DNA of 34,019 nt from positions 1 through 34,019 of the forward strand of contig JAUZSH010000040.1 in NCBI GenBank assembly GCA_030949605.1. Reading direction: 5' to 3'. The DNA comes from Ghiorsea sp. (GTDB lineage: Bacteria; Pseudomonadota; Zetaproteobacteria; Mariprofundales; Mariprofundaceae). How positions within the stretch are numbered: position 1 is the stretch's first letter; the number at the start of each line of letters is the position of its first letter. A program made the position numbers and the translations under genes. Below are positions 8,742 to 17,791 of the stretch, one piece after another. The notes beneath the pieces were generated by a model that saw only the letters and a list, made by a program, of their open reading frames with translations, was not told the DNA's origin and did no database searches.

Positions 8742-9389
8742 ATGTCGCAAAAGAAGCCTGTGCAACGAACATGTTTTGCATGCCGTCAAACGGAAGAGAA
8801 ATCGAAATTGTTACGTTTGGTGGTGGATAATGATGGTCAGATTTGGCCAGATTTCTCGGCAAAGCTACCGAGTAGAGGTTTGTACCTTTGCTTGCAGGAA
8901 GCCTGTTTAATGGCAATGTCAGATAAAAGTTTGTATCGTTTGAAGCGTGACTTTTCGCCGCAGTTGCCGCAATGGGAAGTGTTGCAGCAGCGTATATTTG
9001 ATATGCTGGCGTTGCGTTTACAACAACTACTGAATGGTATGAAGCGAAGTTCAGCAGTTGGTAGGGATGCAGTGATGCATCAAATGTGGGATAAAAAATC
9101 ATTGTTGATTTTGTTTGCAGCAGATGCTGGAGATGCGGTGTTGCGCCAAATTAATGATGCAGTGGACAAGCGTGCGTTGGGAGAGATGAAATCCGCAAAG
9201 CATGCTGAGGTAATGGTCTCACTGTTGGGTGCGAAAGCTTTAGGCTCAGCATTGGGAAGGGAAAAAGTATCAGTGGTTGCTTTTACAGAGGGAAATCCTT
9301 TGCAAAAGTTACATCAAATTTGTATTTGGCAGCAAAGACTAGCGTCTTTACTGGGAAACAATAAGGAAAACAAGGTAACACATGGTTAA
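8742..9389 (+). CDS. ylxR: YlxR (DUF448) domain protein with a C-terminal L7Ae-like region
   Basis: This RNA-binding protein of 215 residues is encoded in the nusA-infB operon. The N-terminal 80 residues are a YlxR/DUF448 domain: RTCFACRQTEEKSKLLRLVV, PSRGLYLC, and a DKSLYRLKRDF motif. The remaining 110 or so residues (LLILFAADAGDAVLRQI, AEVMVSLLGAKALGSALGRE) match the L7Ae/YlxQ-like fold that many bacteria encode as a separate gene or as a fusion. B. subtilis YlxR has been reported as a modulator of RNase P. An earlier in-frame ATG at 8697 lies inside nusA; 8742 is preferred because homologues start a few residues before RTCxxCR. The 3' end overlaps the infB start by 8 bases. Confidence 0.85.
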   Translation: MSQKKPVQRTCFACRQTEEKSKLLRLVVDNDGQIWPDFSAKLPSRGLYLCLQEACLMAMSDKSLYRLKRDFSPQLPQWEVLQQRIFDMLALRLQQLLNGMKRSSAVGRDAVMHQMWDKKSLLILFAADAGDAVLRQINDAVDKRALGEMKSAKHAEVMVSLLGAKALGSALGREKVSVVAFTEGNPLQKLHQICIWQQRLASLLGNNKENKVTHG

Positions 9390-12300
9390 TAAACGCGTAC
9401 TTGATTTGGCAAAAGATTTGGGAGTGACTGCAGAAGATGTGCAGCGCGCAGCATCAAACTGTGGGGTGATGGCATCAGGGCCTTCTAGCAGCTTGGATAG
9501 CAGCGATGTGACGAAAGTGACTGCGGCTTTGAAAGAGAAGCAATCAAAATCAGGTAGTAAGACCCTGACGCTAGGTAAGACTTTATCCTTGGGCGGTGGT
9601 CGTTCGTCCAGTGATACTAGCCGTGATACTGTTGCGGTCACTAAGCGTCGCCGCCGTGGTCGGGTAGTCTCGCCATCTGTTGTGAAACCTACTGTTTCAC
9701 CTGCAGAGCAAGCCAAGGCAGCGGTCAATAAACCCACTGTTGCACCTGCAGAGCAAGCCAAAGCAGCGCTCAATAAACCCACTGTTTCACCTGCAGAGAA
9801 AGCCAAAGCAGCGATCAATAAACCCGCTGTTGCACCTGCAGAGCAAGCCAAAGCAGCGATCAATAAACCCACTGTTTCACCTGCAGAGAAAGCCAAAGTA
9901 GCGGTCAATAAACCTACTGTTTCGCCTGCAGAGAAAGCCAAGGCAGCGGTCAATAAACCTACTGTTGCGCCTGCAGAGAAAGCCAAAGTAGCGGTCAATA
10001 AACCTACTGTTGCGCCTGCAGAGAAAGCCAAAGTAGCGGTCAATAAACCTACTGTTGCGCCTGCAGAGAAAGCCAAAGTAGCGGTCAATAAACCCACTGT
10101 TTCACCTGCAGAGAAAGCCAAGTCAGCGGTCAATAAACCCACTGTTGCACCTGCAGAGAAAGCCAAAGCAGCGGTCAATAAACCCGCTGTAAAAAGCAAA
10201 ACAGCCTATAATAAACCTGCTGTAAAAGTAACTGTTCAAAAAACAGTAGCTGGGAAACCTCTTGTGAAATCTAGCTTGACACCTGCACAAATGGCAGCGA
10301 AAAAGATTGAAGCCAGTAAAGTTAAAAAAGAAGCCGAGCAACTCAAACAGCGTCAAGTACGTCAAGCACGTCGTTCCACATATGTGCAACACACGGTGAA
10401 GCAGCCGAGAAGGCATGGTAGCGATCATAAAAATGAAAGCTTGCCCTCACGTACATCAAGAGCATCTCCGCATAATCGACCTGTCAGACCCAAACAAGGC
10501 AGTGGTGGTCCGCGTACAACAATTCGTACAGGTTTAACCCCTGCGCAAATTGCGGCAAGAAAAGCGCCGCGTTCTTCGATTAAACAAATTGAAGAGAAAA
10601 TTACCAAGGAACGTCGGCAGCAGCGTCAAAATCGCCCGCAAGGTCAACGTCCGAATAATCGTTCCACTGGAAATACGATTGGTGCGGGTGTGCGTCGTCC
10701 AGCATCGGTAACGGTAGCGCCATCCGAGCAAGTTGCAGCACCAACGGGTCAGAAACGCAGAGGACCGCAGCCAGGGCAGCGTTTCCAGAAGCGTAGGTTA
10801 ACACCTGCTGAAAAAGCAGCGCGTAGAGATTATTCATCCAAACGTCATGCGTCGTTAACGCCTGAGCAAGAGGAGCGCATGGCGCGCCTTGCCAAAGGCG
10901 GTCGTCGTGGTAAAGATACAGTAACCAAAGATGATGAAGCATTTGTGATTCGTGAAGTTGAAATTCTAGACGGCATGATTGTATCAGATTTAGCAGCTAA
11001 GATGGCAGTTAAAGCTGTTGATTTGGTGAAAAAGCTTTTTGATATGGGGCAAATGATTACGATCAATGACTCCTTGGAGGCAGATACTGCAATGTTAATT
11101 GTTGAAGAATTTGGGCATAAACCAAAACTTATTAATGAGGCCGCGGTTGAAGATGTGTTGATTGCAGAAGTTGAAGCAGATGAAGGCGTACTTTCTCCGC
11201 GTCCACCCGTAGTTGTCGTGATGGGGCATGTGGATCATGGTAAAACATCTATCCTTGATGCCTTGCGAAAGGCTACTGTTGCTGAAGGTGAAGCTGGTGG
11301 TATTACGCAGCATATTGGTGCGTATATGGTTAAACTTGATACTGGTGAACGTGTTGTGTTTGTCGATACACCTGGTCATGAAGCTTTTACTGGTTTACGA
11401 GCGCGTGGTGCAAAATTAACAGATGTCGCTGTGCTTGTTGTGGCTGCAGATGATGGTGTGATGCCGCAAACGGTTGAGGCTTTGAATCATGCGCGTTCTG
11501 CGGGTGTACCCATCATTGTGGCTGTCAACAAAATGGATAAAGAAGGTGCAGACCCTGAAATGGTCAAGCGTCAATTGGCTGAACATGACGTTGTGCCTGA
11601 AGATTGGGGTGGCGATACGATTTTTGTGAATGTATCGGCGCATACAGGCGAAGGCTTGGAAGATTTGCTTGAAATGCTTGCATTACAAACTGATATTCTT
11701 GAGTTGCGTGCCAACCCTGACCGTACGGGTCGTGGTGTGGTGATTGAGTCACGTTTGGATAAAGGACGGGGCCCTGTGGCAACGGTTTTGGTACAAAATG
11801 GTACATTTAAAAAAGGTGATACGGTTGTTGTTGGTTCAGTGATGGGTAAAATTCGTGCCATTGTGGATGAGAATGCTGTGCAACATAAAACAGCAGGCCC
11901 TTCCACTCCATTTGAACTGATTGGTTTGAAAGAAGTGCCTGAAGCTGGTCTTGAAATTGTTGCAGTCGAAAATGATCGACAAGCCAAAGATATTGTGAGT
12001 TACCGTAAAGAAAAAGCGCGTCAACAAGGTGTGAGCAGTGATAAACGTGCCACACTTGATGAATTGTTTGCAGATATGGAAAGTGGTATCGCAGAAGTCC
12101 CTGTATTGATTAAAGGTGATGTGACTGGTTCAGTGGAAGCTATGGCAGAATCGCTGGTGAAAGCTGGTACAAATGAAGTAAAAGTGAAAGTCATTCACAA
12201 AGGTATTGGTGGGATTACCGAGTCGGATATTATGCTGGCATCTGCATCCAATGCGATTGTGATAGGCTTTAATGTTCGCCCTGAAACTAAAGCTAAGAAG

Positions 12301-12702
12301 CTGGCTGTTAATGAAGGTGTTGATGTTCGATTTTATAAAGTCATTTATGATGCGATCGATGAAGTGAAACTTGCGATGGCGGGTAAACTTTCACCAGACA
12401 AAGTAGAGAAAGTGACAGGCTCTGCCGAAGTTCGCGAAGTCTTTATAGCTCCGAAAATTGGTGCTATTGCCGGCTCTTATGTGACAGATGGTTTTGTAAA
12501 ACGTGGCTCTAAAGTTCGTGTGTTGCGTGATGCTGTAATGATTCATGATGGTACGCTTGCATCACTGCGTCGCTTTAGAGATGATGTGAAAGAAGTGAAG
12601 ACTGGCTACGAATGTGGTATTGGTGTTGAAGGTTTCAATGACGTGAAAGAAGGGGATACTTTCGAGTTTTACGTGATTGAGGAAGTCGCGGCAACTTTAT
12701 AA
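9382..12702 (+). CDS. infB: Translation initiation factor IF-2
   Basis: IF-2 is the GTPase that places fMet-tRNA on the 30S subunit and promotes subunit joining. At 1106 residues it is long (E. coli 890) because of an extended N-terminal region. An IF2N-like domain ([19 protein letters not shown]) is followed by eleven 15-residue repeats (about residues 102-266), a long basic Arg/Gln-rich linker, a second IF2N domain ([19 protein letters not shown]) and the G domain. G1 is GHVDHGKTS near 615, G3 is DTPGHEAF and G4 is NKMDKEGAD. Domains II-IV follow, ending in [10 protein letters not shown]. The ATG at 9382 follows AAGGTAAC. Internal starts that give IF2-beta forms in E. coli could exist here but are not evident. 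Confidence 0.97.
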   Translation: MVNKRVLDLAKDLGVTAEDVQRAASNCGVMASGPSSSLDSSDVTKVTAALKEKQSKSGSKTLTLGKTLSLGGGRSSSDTSRDTVAVTKRRRRGRVVSPSVVKPTVSPAEQAKAAVNKPTVAPAEQAKAALNKPTVSPAEKAKAAINKPAVAPAEQAKAAINKPTVSPAEKAKVAVNKPTVSPAEKAKAAVNKPTVAPAEKAKVAVNKPTVAPAEKAKVAVNKPTVAPAEKAKVAVNKPTVSPAEKAKSAVNKPTVAPAEKAKAAVNKPAVKSKTAYNKPAVKVTVQKTVAGKPLVKSSLTPAQMAAKKIEASKVKKEAEQLKQRQVRQARRSTYVQHTVKQPRRHGSDHKNESLPSRTSRASPHNRPVRPKQGSGGPRTTIRTGLTPAQIAARKAPRSSIKQIEEKITKERRQQRQNRPQGQRPNNRSTGNTIGAGVRRPASVTVAPSEQVAAPTGQKRRGPQPGQRFQKRRLTPAEKAARRDYSSKRHASLTPEQEERMARLAKGGRRGKDTVTKDDEAFVIREVEILDGMIVSDLAAKMAVKAVDLVKKLFDMGQMITINDSLEADTAMLIVEEFGHKPKLINEAAVEDVLIAEVEADEGVLSPRPPVVVVMGHVDHGKTSILDALRKATVAEGEAGGITQHIGAYMVKLDTGERVVFVDTPGHEAFTGLRARGAKLTDVAVLVVAADDGVMPQTVEALNHARSAGVPIIVAVNKMDKEGADPEMVKRQLAEHDVVPEDWGGDTIFVNVSAHTGEGLEDLLEMLALQTDILELRANPDRTGRGVVIESRLDKGRGPVATVLVQNGTFKKGDTVVVGSVMGKIRAIVDENAVQHKTAGPSTPFELIGLKEVPEAGLEIVAVENDRQAKDIVSYRKEKARQQGVSSDKRATLDELFADMESGIAEVPVLIKGDVTGSVEAMAESLVKAGTNEVKVKVIHKGIGGITESDIMLASASNAIVIGFNVRPETKAKKLAVNEGVDVRFYKVIYDAIDEVKLAMAGKLSPDKVEKVTGSAEVREVFIAPKIGAIAGSYVTDGFVKRGSKVRVLRDAVMIHDGTLASLRRFRDDVKEVKTGYECGIGVEGFNDVKEGDTFEFYVIEEVAATL
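9685..10179 (+). repeat. Eleven tandem 45-bp repeats in infB
   Basis: Eleven perfect-length 15-codon units encode KPTV(S/A)PAE(K/Q)AKxA(V/I/L)N. The frame is kept throughout and units differ mainly at S/A, Q/K and the A/V position after AK. Neighbouring units in the middle (about 9955-10089) are nearly identical at the DNA level, which points to recent expansion by slippage or unequal recombination. The encoded segment is charged and Pro/Ala-rich and is probably a flexible spacer. Confidence 0.95.
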
Positions 12703-12707
12703 TCATC

Positions 12708-13055
12708 ATGAAAAAAACCAAATCACCTGCATTGAATCGGTTCCAAATGGATTTTCACCGATTGTTAACCACATTGTTGCAACGCGATATTGATGACCCT
12801 ATGTTGCTGGGTATCAGTTTGACACGCTTGGATTTAACGGATGCACGCGGGCATGCAATTGCTTATGTGCATAGTATTTTACCTGTTGATGAGCAAGAGT
12901 GTGTCAAGCGACTGAATAAGTTGAAGCCACACTTGATACATCAGTTGCGTAGAGCGATGCCTAAAAAGCGTTTGCCTGAATTGGTCTTTCGTTGGGATGA
13001 TGCACTGGACAAAACACATGCTGTGATGGATACCATGGATAAATTATACCCATGA
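12708..13055 (+). CDS. rbfA: Ribosome-binding factor A
   Basis: RbfA is a KH-fold protein that binds 16S rRNA and is needed for 30S maturation. The 115-residue product has the family layout: an N-terminal helix (RFQMDFHRLLTTLLQRDIDD), LGISLTRLDLTDARGHAIAYV as the central strands, and RRAMPKKRLPELVFRWDDALD, close to the usual RLxPELxFxxDxS. The gene starts 6 bases after infB and ends with an ATGA overlap with the next gene, so translation is probably coupled. Confidence 0.88.
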   Translation: MKKTKSPALNRFQMDFHRLLTTLLQRDIDDPMLLGISLTRLDLTDARGHAIAYVHSILPVDEQECVKRLNKLKPHLIHQLRRAMPKKRLPELVFRWDDALDKTHAVMDTMDKLYP

Positions 13056-14032
13056 TTTTATTTCCACAAGAAACATGGAAGCCTATTGTTGAGCAATTGA
13101 ACAATGCCAAACATGTGATGCTGACCACGCATTGCAACTCTGATGCGGATGGCATTGGCTCAGAGTTAGCATTGTTTCATACCTTGCAAGGTATGGGCAT
13201 TCAAGTGTCGATGTTGAACCGAGATGTTGTGCCGAGAATTTGTCAATATCTTCCGGGCTCAAAGCTTATTCAAGTGACTGAAAGCCCTGATGTTTCAACA
13301 GTGGATACGATTGTTGCTTTGGATGCAGGTGCGAAATCGAGACTGGGTTTTCCAGATGATCTTTTTGCGGGTAAAATATTAATCAACATCGATCACCATG
13401 CGAGCAACCCATTGTATGGTGATTTGAATGTGGTCAATGCTGATTATTGCGCCACGGGTGCAATGGTGTTTGACCTTATTCAGCATTTGGGGCAAAGCTT
13501 ATCCCAGCGCAGTGCAATATCGATTTATGCCGCGATTTTAACGGACACAGCAAGTTTTCAATTGGATAGAGTGAATGCAGATGTGCATAGAATGACTGCG
13601 GAATTGATTGATGCAGGTGCCAAACCTGAAGAAGCTGCCAATGCCATTTATAATTCTCAGCCTTTGGCAAGACTTTCTTTACTCACCTTAGCTTTGCAAA
13701 CATTATCCATCCAACATGATGGGCGTTCGGCGTGGATGCATGTCACGCAAGCTATGCAAGATGAAACTGGCGCAAACCATGAGGATAGTGAAGGTTTTAT
13801 TGATCATGGGCGTACTATTCAAGGTGTTGAAGTGGTGGTGTTTATTCGCCCTGAAAAAGACGGTCGTTGGAAGGTAAGTTTTCGAGCTAAGGCTCGTCGA
13901 AATGTTGGTGAAGTGGCAGCAAAACTAGGCGGTGGCGGGCATCAATATGCGGCGGGTTGCGCAGTGTCTGGAAGCCTTGAAGAAGTCTATGCCAAAGTCG
14001 AAGCTGTTGTGAGTTGTTTTTTTAAAATATGA
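13052..14032 (+). CDS. nrnA: DHH/DHHA1 phosphoesterase, NrnA-type nanoRNase / pAp phosphatase
   Basis: The enzyme would degrade short oligoribonucleotides (2-5 nt) and may dephosphorylate 3'-phosphoadenosine 5'-phosphate. The DHH domain has HCNSDADGIGSELAL, IVALDAG and the naming motif INIDHHASN near residue 112, then TDTASFQLDRV. The C-terminal DHHA1 domain has FRAKARRNVGEVAAKLGGGG and HQYAAGC. At 326 residues it is of usual size. It overlaps rbfA upstream and truB downstream, each by four bases (ATGA). NrnA between rbfA and truB is a known arrangement in several phyla. Confidence 0.88.
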   Translation: MILFPQETWKPIVEQLNNAKHVMLTTHCNSDADGIGSELALFHTLQGMGIQVSMLNRDVVPRICQYLPGSKLIQVTESPDVSTVDTIVALDAGAKSRLGFPDDLFAGKILINIDHHASNPLYGDLNVVNADYCATGAMVFDLIQHLGQSLSQRSAISIYAAILTDTASFQLDRVNADVHRMTAELIDAGAKPEEAANAIYNSQPLARLSLLTLALQTLSIQHDGRSAWMHVTQAMQDETGANHEDSEGFIDHGRTIQGVEVVVFIRPEKDGRWKVSFRAKARRNVGEVAAKLGGGGHQYAAGCAVSGSLEEVYAKVEAVVSCFFKI

Positions 14033-14958
14033 GTAAATCAGCGCATCCATGTGGTGTACTATTCTTGGATAAACCCAAAGGTTGGACCTCTCGTCAGGCA
14101 GTGAATCATGTGATTCGCATGTTTTCCAAACCGGAACAAAAAAACAGGAAACAACGCCCTAAAGCAGGGCATACGGGCACACTTGACCCGCTTGCCACAG
14201 GCATGTTGCCCATCTTATTGGGTGATGCGACAAGGTTCACATCTATGGGTTTAAATGCTGAAAAAAGTTATGAAGTAAGTTTTGATTTATCCTTCCAAAC
14301 CGACACCTTAGACCTTGAAGGTGAGGTGTTGGAACGTTTTGAAAATATTGATGTTAGCCAAACTAAAATCGAAGAAACCATAGCTTTATTTATGGGTAAG
14401 ATTCAACAAGTTCCCCCTGTATACTCAGCAATTCGCGTGGATGGAAAGCGCGCACATCAAATGGCAAGGCAGGGCGAAGAAGTGTTGATGAAAGCACGAG
14501 AAGTTGAAATCAAGCGTATCACTTTATTATCGGTTGAAAGAAGTATTGTTACCTTGAGTGTTGATTGTACCAAGGGAACATATATTCGTTCCTTAGCGCG
14601 TGATATTGGTGTGAAGCTGGGGTTGGGTGGTTGTGTCATATCGCTTCGCCGCACAAGCACAGGTGGCTGGCCAGTAGAAATGATGGTGAGCATTGAAGAA
14701 CTGGAAGAAAAGAAGGAAAGCTGTATTCTCCCGTTGCAGATGTGGTTGCGTGATTTGACATCTGTGTCATTGGATCAATGCGCCGCCCAACGCTTTGTAC
14801 AAGGGCAGCGTTTGGCGATGATGTGTCATGTTGTTGATAAAAATTTATGTTGTGTGATGTATGATGATGTGGTTTTAGGAACAGCAACATACGACCAAAG
14901 CAAAGGTGTTTTACAACCAGAACGTGTACTGCCCACTGCACAGGAGCTATTGAAATGA
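14029..14958 (+). CDS. truB: tRNA pseudouridine(55) synthase TruB
   Basis: TruB isomerises U55 of tRNA to pseudouridine in the T loop. The protein has FLDKPKGWTSRQAVNHV at the N-terminus and the catalytic box HTGTLDPLATGMLPILLG with the nucleophilic Asp near residue 53. SYEVSFDLSFQTDTLDLEGE, QVPPVYSAIRVDGKRAHQMA and the conserved CTKGTYIRSLARDIG follow. At 309 residues it has the usual length with a small C-terminal domain. It starts inside the nrnA stop and ends inside the start of the cyclophilin gene. The rpsO gene that often follows truB is absent here. Confidence 0.95.
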   Translation: MSKSAHPCGVLFLDKPKGWTSRQAVNHVIRMFSKPEQKNRKQRPKAGHTGTLDPLATGMLPILLGDATRFTSMGLNAEKSYEVSFDLSFQTDTLDLEGEVLERFENIDVSQTKIEETIALFMGKIQQVPPVYSAIRVDGKRAHQMARQGEEVLMKAREVEIKRITLLSVERSIVTLSVDCTKGTYIRSLARDIGVKLGLGGCVISLRRTSTGGWPVEMMVSIEELEEKKESCILPLQMWLRDLTSVSLDQCAAQRFVQGQRLAMMCHVVDKNLCCVMYDDVVLGTATYDQSKGVLQPERVLPTAQELLK

Positions 14959-15533
14959 ATACAACGAGTTTGATGATTGGTTTTATCGTTGGTATAACTT
15001 TAGGTGCTTTAGGTATGAATGTTATGCAGCAAGAATGTACGAATTCACAAGATAAAAAAATAGAAGCAAAAGAAGTGAAGGAGAAAAAAATGAGTGAAAG
15101 TAATATAATCAAAGTAGAGCTGGAAGCTGGTGTAGTTACCATTGAACTGTACCCTGAAGTTGCACCTAAAACAGTAGAAAGCTTCAAAACACTCATCAAT
15201 AAGGGTTTTTATGATGGGTTAACTTTTCATCGTGTGATTCCTGGTTTTATGGCACAAGGTGGTGATCCAGAAGGTACGGGCTTGGGTGGTCCTGGGTTTA
15301 ATTTGAAAGCTGAGTTTAATGATAAAAAACATGTCCGTGGCACTTTAGCCATGGCGCGTTCAGCAGACCCTGATTCAGCAGGCAGTCAATTTTATATTTG
15401 TTTTGGTCCTCAGCCTCATTTGGATGGTCAATATACTATTTTTGGGCAGGTCACCGACGGCATGGATCTGATTGATGCTTTGAAGAATGGAAGTCTTATC
15501 AAAAAAATGACCATTGCTGAATCTGGGGAATAA
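14955..15533 (+). CDS. Cyclophilin-type peptidyl-prolyl cis-trans isomerase, with N-terminal membrane segment
   Basis: This is a proline isomerase that assists protein folding. Residues from about 46 onward form a complete bacterial cyclophilin: TIELYPEVAPKTVESF, TFHRVIPGFMAQGGDPEGTG (catalytic Arg in FHRVI), AMARSADPDSAGSQFYI and QYTIFGQVTDGMD. In front lies a hydrophobic segment of about 20 residues (SLMIGFIVGITLGALGMNVM) and a Lys/Glu-rich linker, which would tether the enzyme to the inner membrane or export it. The first start (14955) has AGGAG about 9 bases upstream and overlaps truB by ATGA. A second in-frame ATG at 15090 has its own AAGGAG and would give the soluble cyclophilin alone. 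Both products may be made. Confidence 0.9.
   Translation: MNTTSLMIGFIVGITLGALGMNVMQQECTNSQDKKIEAKEVKEKKMSESNIIKVELEAGVVTIELYPEVAPKTVESFKTLINKGFYDGLTFHRVIPGFMAQGGDPEGTGLGGPGFNLKAEFNDKKHVRGTLAMARSADPDSAGSQFYICFGPQPHLDGQYTIFGQVTDGMDLIDALKNGSLIKKMTIAESGE
15078..15092 (+). promoter_or_regulatory. Internal ribosome-binding site and second start in the cyclophilin gene
   Basis: AAGGAG at 15078-15083 is followed by six A and an ATG at 15090, in frame with the longer gene. The match and spacing are at least as good as at the upstream start. The product would begin MSESNIIKVELEAG, directly at the first strand of the cyclophilin domain, without the membrane segment. The Lys/Glu-rich linker also encodes this site, so the match could be by chance. 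Confidence 0.6.
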
Positions 15534-15536
15534 ACT

Positions 15537-16115
15537 GTGACAGAACAAGATATGTTACAAATGTATGAAGATGCAGGCGCACTTTTGAATGGGCATTTTG
15601 TCCTTTCAAGTGGTCGGCATTCCGCGCGTTATCTTCAGTCTGCATTGGTCTTGATGCACATGGATAATACAACTTCTTTGGCAACGGAACTTATCAAAAC
15701 AGTGAATGCAGATGACTATGATATGGTCGTTTCCCCTGCAATTGGTGGGCTGGTGATTGGACAAGAAGTGGCGAGGCAATTACGTAAACCATTCATTTTT
15801 ACAGAACGCAAAGAAGGTGAAATGCAAATGCGCCGTGGTTTTTCAATTCCTGATGGCGCAAAACTCTTGGTGATTGAAGATGTGATTACCACAGGTGGTT
15901 CAGTGCGAGAGTGTATCGCTGTGGTACGCGAATTTGGTGGGAACCCAACCACGATTTTGGCCGTGGTAGATAGAGCGCCCGGTCAAGAGGGTCGCTTTGA
16001 TATTCCGCATCACACTGTTATGCATTTGGATGTTGAAACCTTTGATACGGATACCTGCCCGATGTGCAAGCAAGGCACACCTGCCATCAAACCAGGTAGC
16101 CGAGGCAATGCTTAG
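15537..16115 (+). CDS. pyrE: Orotate phosphoribosyltransferase
   Basis: PyrE adds ribose 5-phosphate from PRPP to orotate in UMP synthesis. The 192-residue protein has GHFVLSSGRHSARYLQ at the N-terminus, SPAIGGLVIGQEVAR, the loop FTERKEGEMQMRRGF and the PRPP-binding motif VIEDVITTGGSV. A C-terminal extension CPMCKQGTPAIKPGSR, with two cysteines, is typical of one PyrE subgroup. The start is a GTG at 15537, three bases after the cyclophilin stop; an ATG at 15552 is possible. The stop overlaps the RNase J start (TAGTG). Confidence 0.93.
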   Translation: MTEQDMLQMYEDAGALLNGHFVLSSGRHSARYLQSALVLMHMDNTTSLATELIKTVNADDYDMVVSPAIGGLVIGQEVARQLRKPFIFTERKEGEMQMRRGFSIPDGAKLLVIEDVITTGGSVRECIAVVREFGGNPTTILAVVDRAPGQEGRFDIPHHTVMHLDVETFDTDTCPMCKQGTPAIKPGSRGNA

Positions 16116-17788
16116 TGGCAACGCCAACGAAGGCTAATCCTGTGATTCGTTGTTTTCCTTTTGGTGGGGTAGGCGAGTTTGGTAAAAATATGATGGTGTA
16201 TGCCATTGATGATGAAGCCATCATTGTTGATATTGGCTTGGGATTTCCTGATGCGGGTCAGCATGGCATCAATATTACTATTCCAGATATAACAGCACTG
16301 GAAGGGTTGGGCTTAAAGATTCATGGCATTGTGTTGACCCATGGGCATGAAGACCATATTGGTGGTTTACCTTTTATTTTACCCAAGTTAAAACTACCTG
16401 TATGGGGAACACCGATTACTTTGGCTTTGGTCAAACATAAAATGGCTGAAACAAGTTATAAACCTGAACTTTATCACTTGCCTGAAGATGGAACGTTAAC
16501 ACAGGTGGGGTCATTTCAAGTTGAAGCGATTCCTGTCACCCATTCGATTATGGATGCGGTTTCGATAGCTATTCATACGCCATTGGGTGCTATTATTCAT
16601 ACAGGTGATTTTAAGTTTGACCCTTCACCTTTGGATGGTCGGGCAACGGAACTACATCGCTTTGCCAAGCTTGGTGATGATGGTGTGTTGTTATTGTGTT
16701 CAGATTCAACCAATTCACCACGCAGTGGTTCGAGTGCGAGTGAATCAAGCGTGGGTGCGCCATTAAAACAAGCCATTTCGCAATGTTCTGGCAAAGTGAT
16801 TGTGTCTACTTTTTCTTCCAATATGTTTCGCATTCAGCAAATTATTGATGCAGCATTATCGTGTGGGCGAAAGGTTTCTTTTGCAGGGCGCAGCTTGGAA
16901 AAGAATGTGGAAATTTCCAAGCTTATGGGTCGCTTAAATATACCTGATCATAAAATGGTTAATATCAAAAATACAGCAGGTATTCCTGATCATGAGTTGT
17001 TGGTTGTCGCCACAGGTTCACAAGGTGAATGGCGCGCAGCACTCTCGCGTATTGCTCAGGGTAACTTTCGTAATCTACACTTGGGTGAAGGTGATTTGGT
17101 CATTTTTTCATCTTCAGCGATTCCAGGTAATGAGCGTTTAATTGCTGGATTATTTAATCATATCTATCGCCGTGGAGCACGAATTCTTCATGCTGGGCAA
17201 GCCCATTTGCATGTTTCGGGTCATGCCAATGCACATGAACTCAAAACCATGATTCAATTAACACGCCCCAAATATATGTATCCCGTGCATGGTGAATACC
17301 GTAATTTGGTGGAGCATCAACATTTGGCAGTGAGTACGAATGTGCCGTTTGAAAACACGATTATTGCTGAGAACGGACATAGTGTTGAAGTGACCGAAGA
17401 AGGCATTCAACATGGCCCTGATTTCCATACAGGCGCTGTGTTTGTGGATGACTCTGGACGTGATGAGCTTGATTATGCGGTACTCAAAGATAGACGTTCT
17501 CTTGCTGATGATGGCATTATCACGGCTGTTGTTTTGATTGATCAACACAGTGGAAAAGTGATTGGCGAACCTGAGCTTTTGACACGTGGCGTGTTGAATG
17601 ATGAAGTGTCGGAAGATGTTTTTGATGAAGCTGCATCCAGTTTACGGGTTCATCTTGAGCAACTGAATCAGGAGGTTTTAGCAGATGTGGATGCTGCTAA
17701 AGAAGAAGTGCGACTATTTGTTCGCCGCTGGTGCAAAAAACGTTTGCGCCGCCGCCCCATGGTGTTAACGACTATTCTGGAGGTTTAA
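16115..17788 (+). CDS. rnj: Ribonuclease J
   Basis: RNase J is a metallo-beta-lactamase/beta-CASP enzyme with 5'-3' exonuclease and endonuclease activity on RNA. The length of 557 residues is almost that of B. subtilis RNase J1. It has PFGGVGEFGKNMMVYA, the metal-binding THGHEDHIGG (residues 75-84), PVTHSIMDAVSI, HTGDFKFDPSPLDG and SDSTNS. The beta-CASP region has STFSSNMFRIQQI and FAGRSLEKNVEIS, and then come SGHANAHELKTMI and YPVHGEYRN. The start is a GTG that shares its G with the pyrE stop. RNase J is uncommon in gammaproteobacteria but occurs in alpha-, epsilon- and some other proteobacteria, which is part of the case for the taxonomic guess. Confidence 0.95.
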   Translation: MATPTKANPVIRCFPFGGVGEFGKNMMVYAIDDEAIIVDIGLGFPDAGQHGINITIPDITALEGLGLKIHGIVLTHGHEDHIGGLPFILPKLKLPVWGTPITLALVKHKMAETSYKPELYHLPEDGTLTQVGSFQVEAIPVTHSIMDAVSIAIHTPLGAIIHTGDFKFDPSPLDGRATELHRFAKLGDDGVLLLCSDSTNSPRSGSSASESSVGAPLKQAISQCSGKVIVSTFSSNMFRIQQIIDAALSCGRKVSFAGRSLEKNVEISKLMGRLNIPDHKMVNIKNTAGIPDHELLVVATGSQGEWRAALSRIAQGNFRNLHLGEGDLVIFSSSAIPGNERLIAGLFNHIYRRGARILHAGQAHLHVSGHANAHELKTMIQLTRPKYMYPVHGEYRNLVEHQHLAVSTNVPFENTIIAENGHSVEVTEEGIQHGPDFHTGAVFVDDSGRDELDYAVLKDRRSLADDGIITAVVLIDQHSGKVIGEPELLTRGVLNDEVSEDVFDEAASSLRVHLEQLNQEVLADVDAAKEEVRLFVRRWCKKRLRRRPMVLTTILEV

Positions 17789-17791
17789 ACC

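Noticed and set aside
8317-9102. 261-codon minus-strand open frame
   Set aside because: It overlaps nusA and ylxR, both clearly recognised on the plus strand, and its composition (Ser/Ala/Asn-rich) is that of an antisense shadow.
9685-10179. CRISPR-like regular repeats
   Set aside because: Units are directly adjacent without unique spacers and encode an in-frame peptide of IF-2; the same holds for 18482-18811.
9348-10199. 283-codon open frame on the minus strand opposite the infB repeats
   Set aside because: It is a by-product of the 45-bp repeat, which keeps all stops out of this frame; it has no start signal and its repetitive sequence mirrors IF-2.
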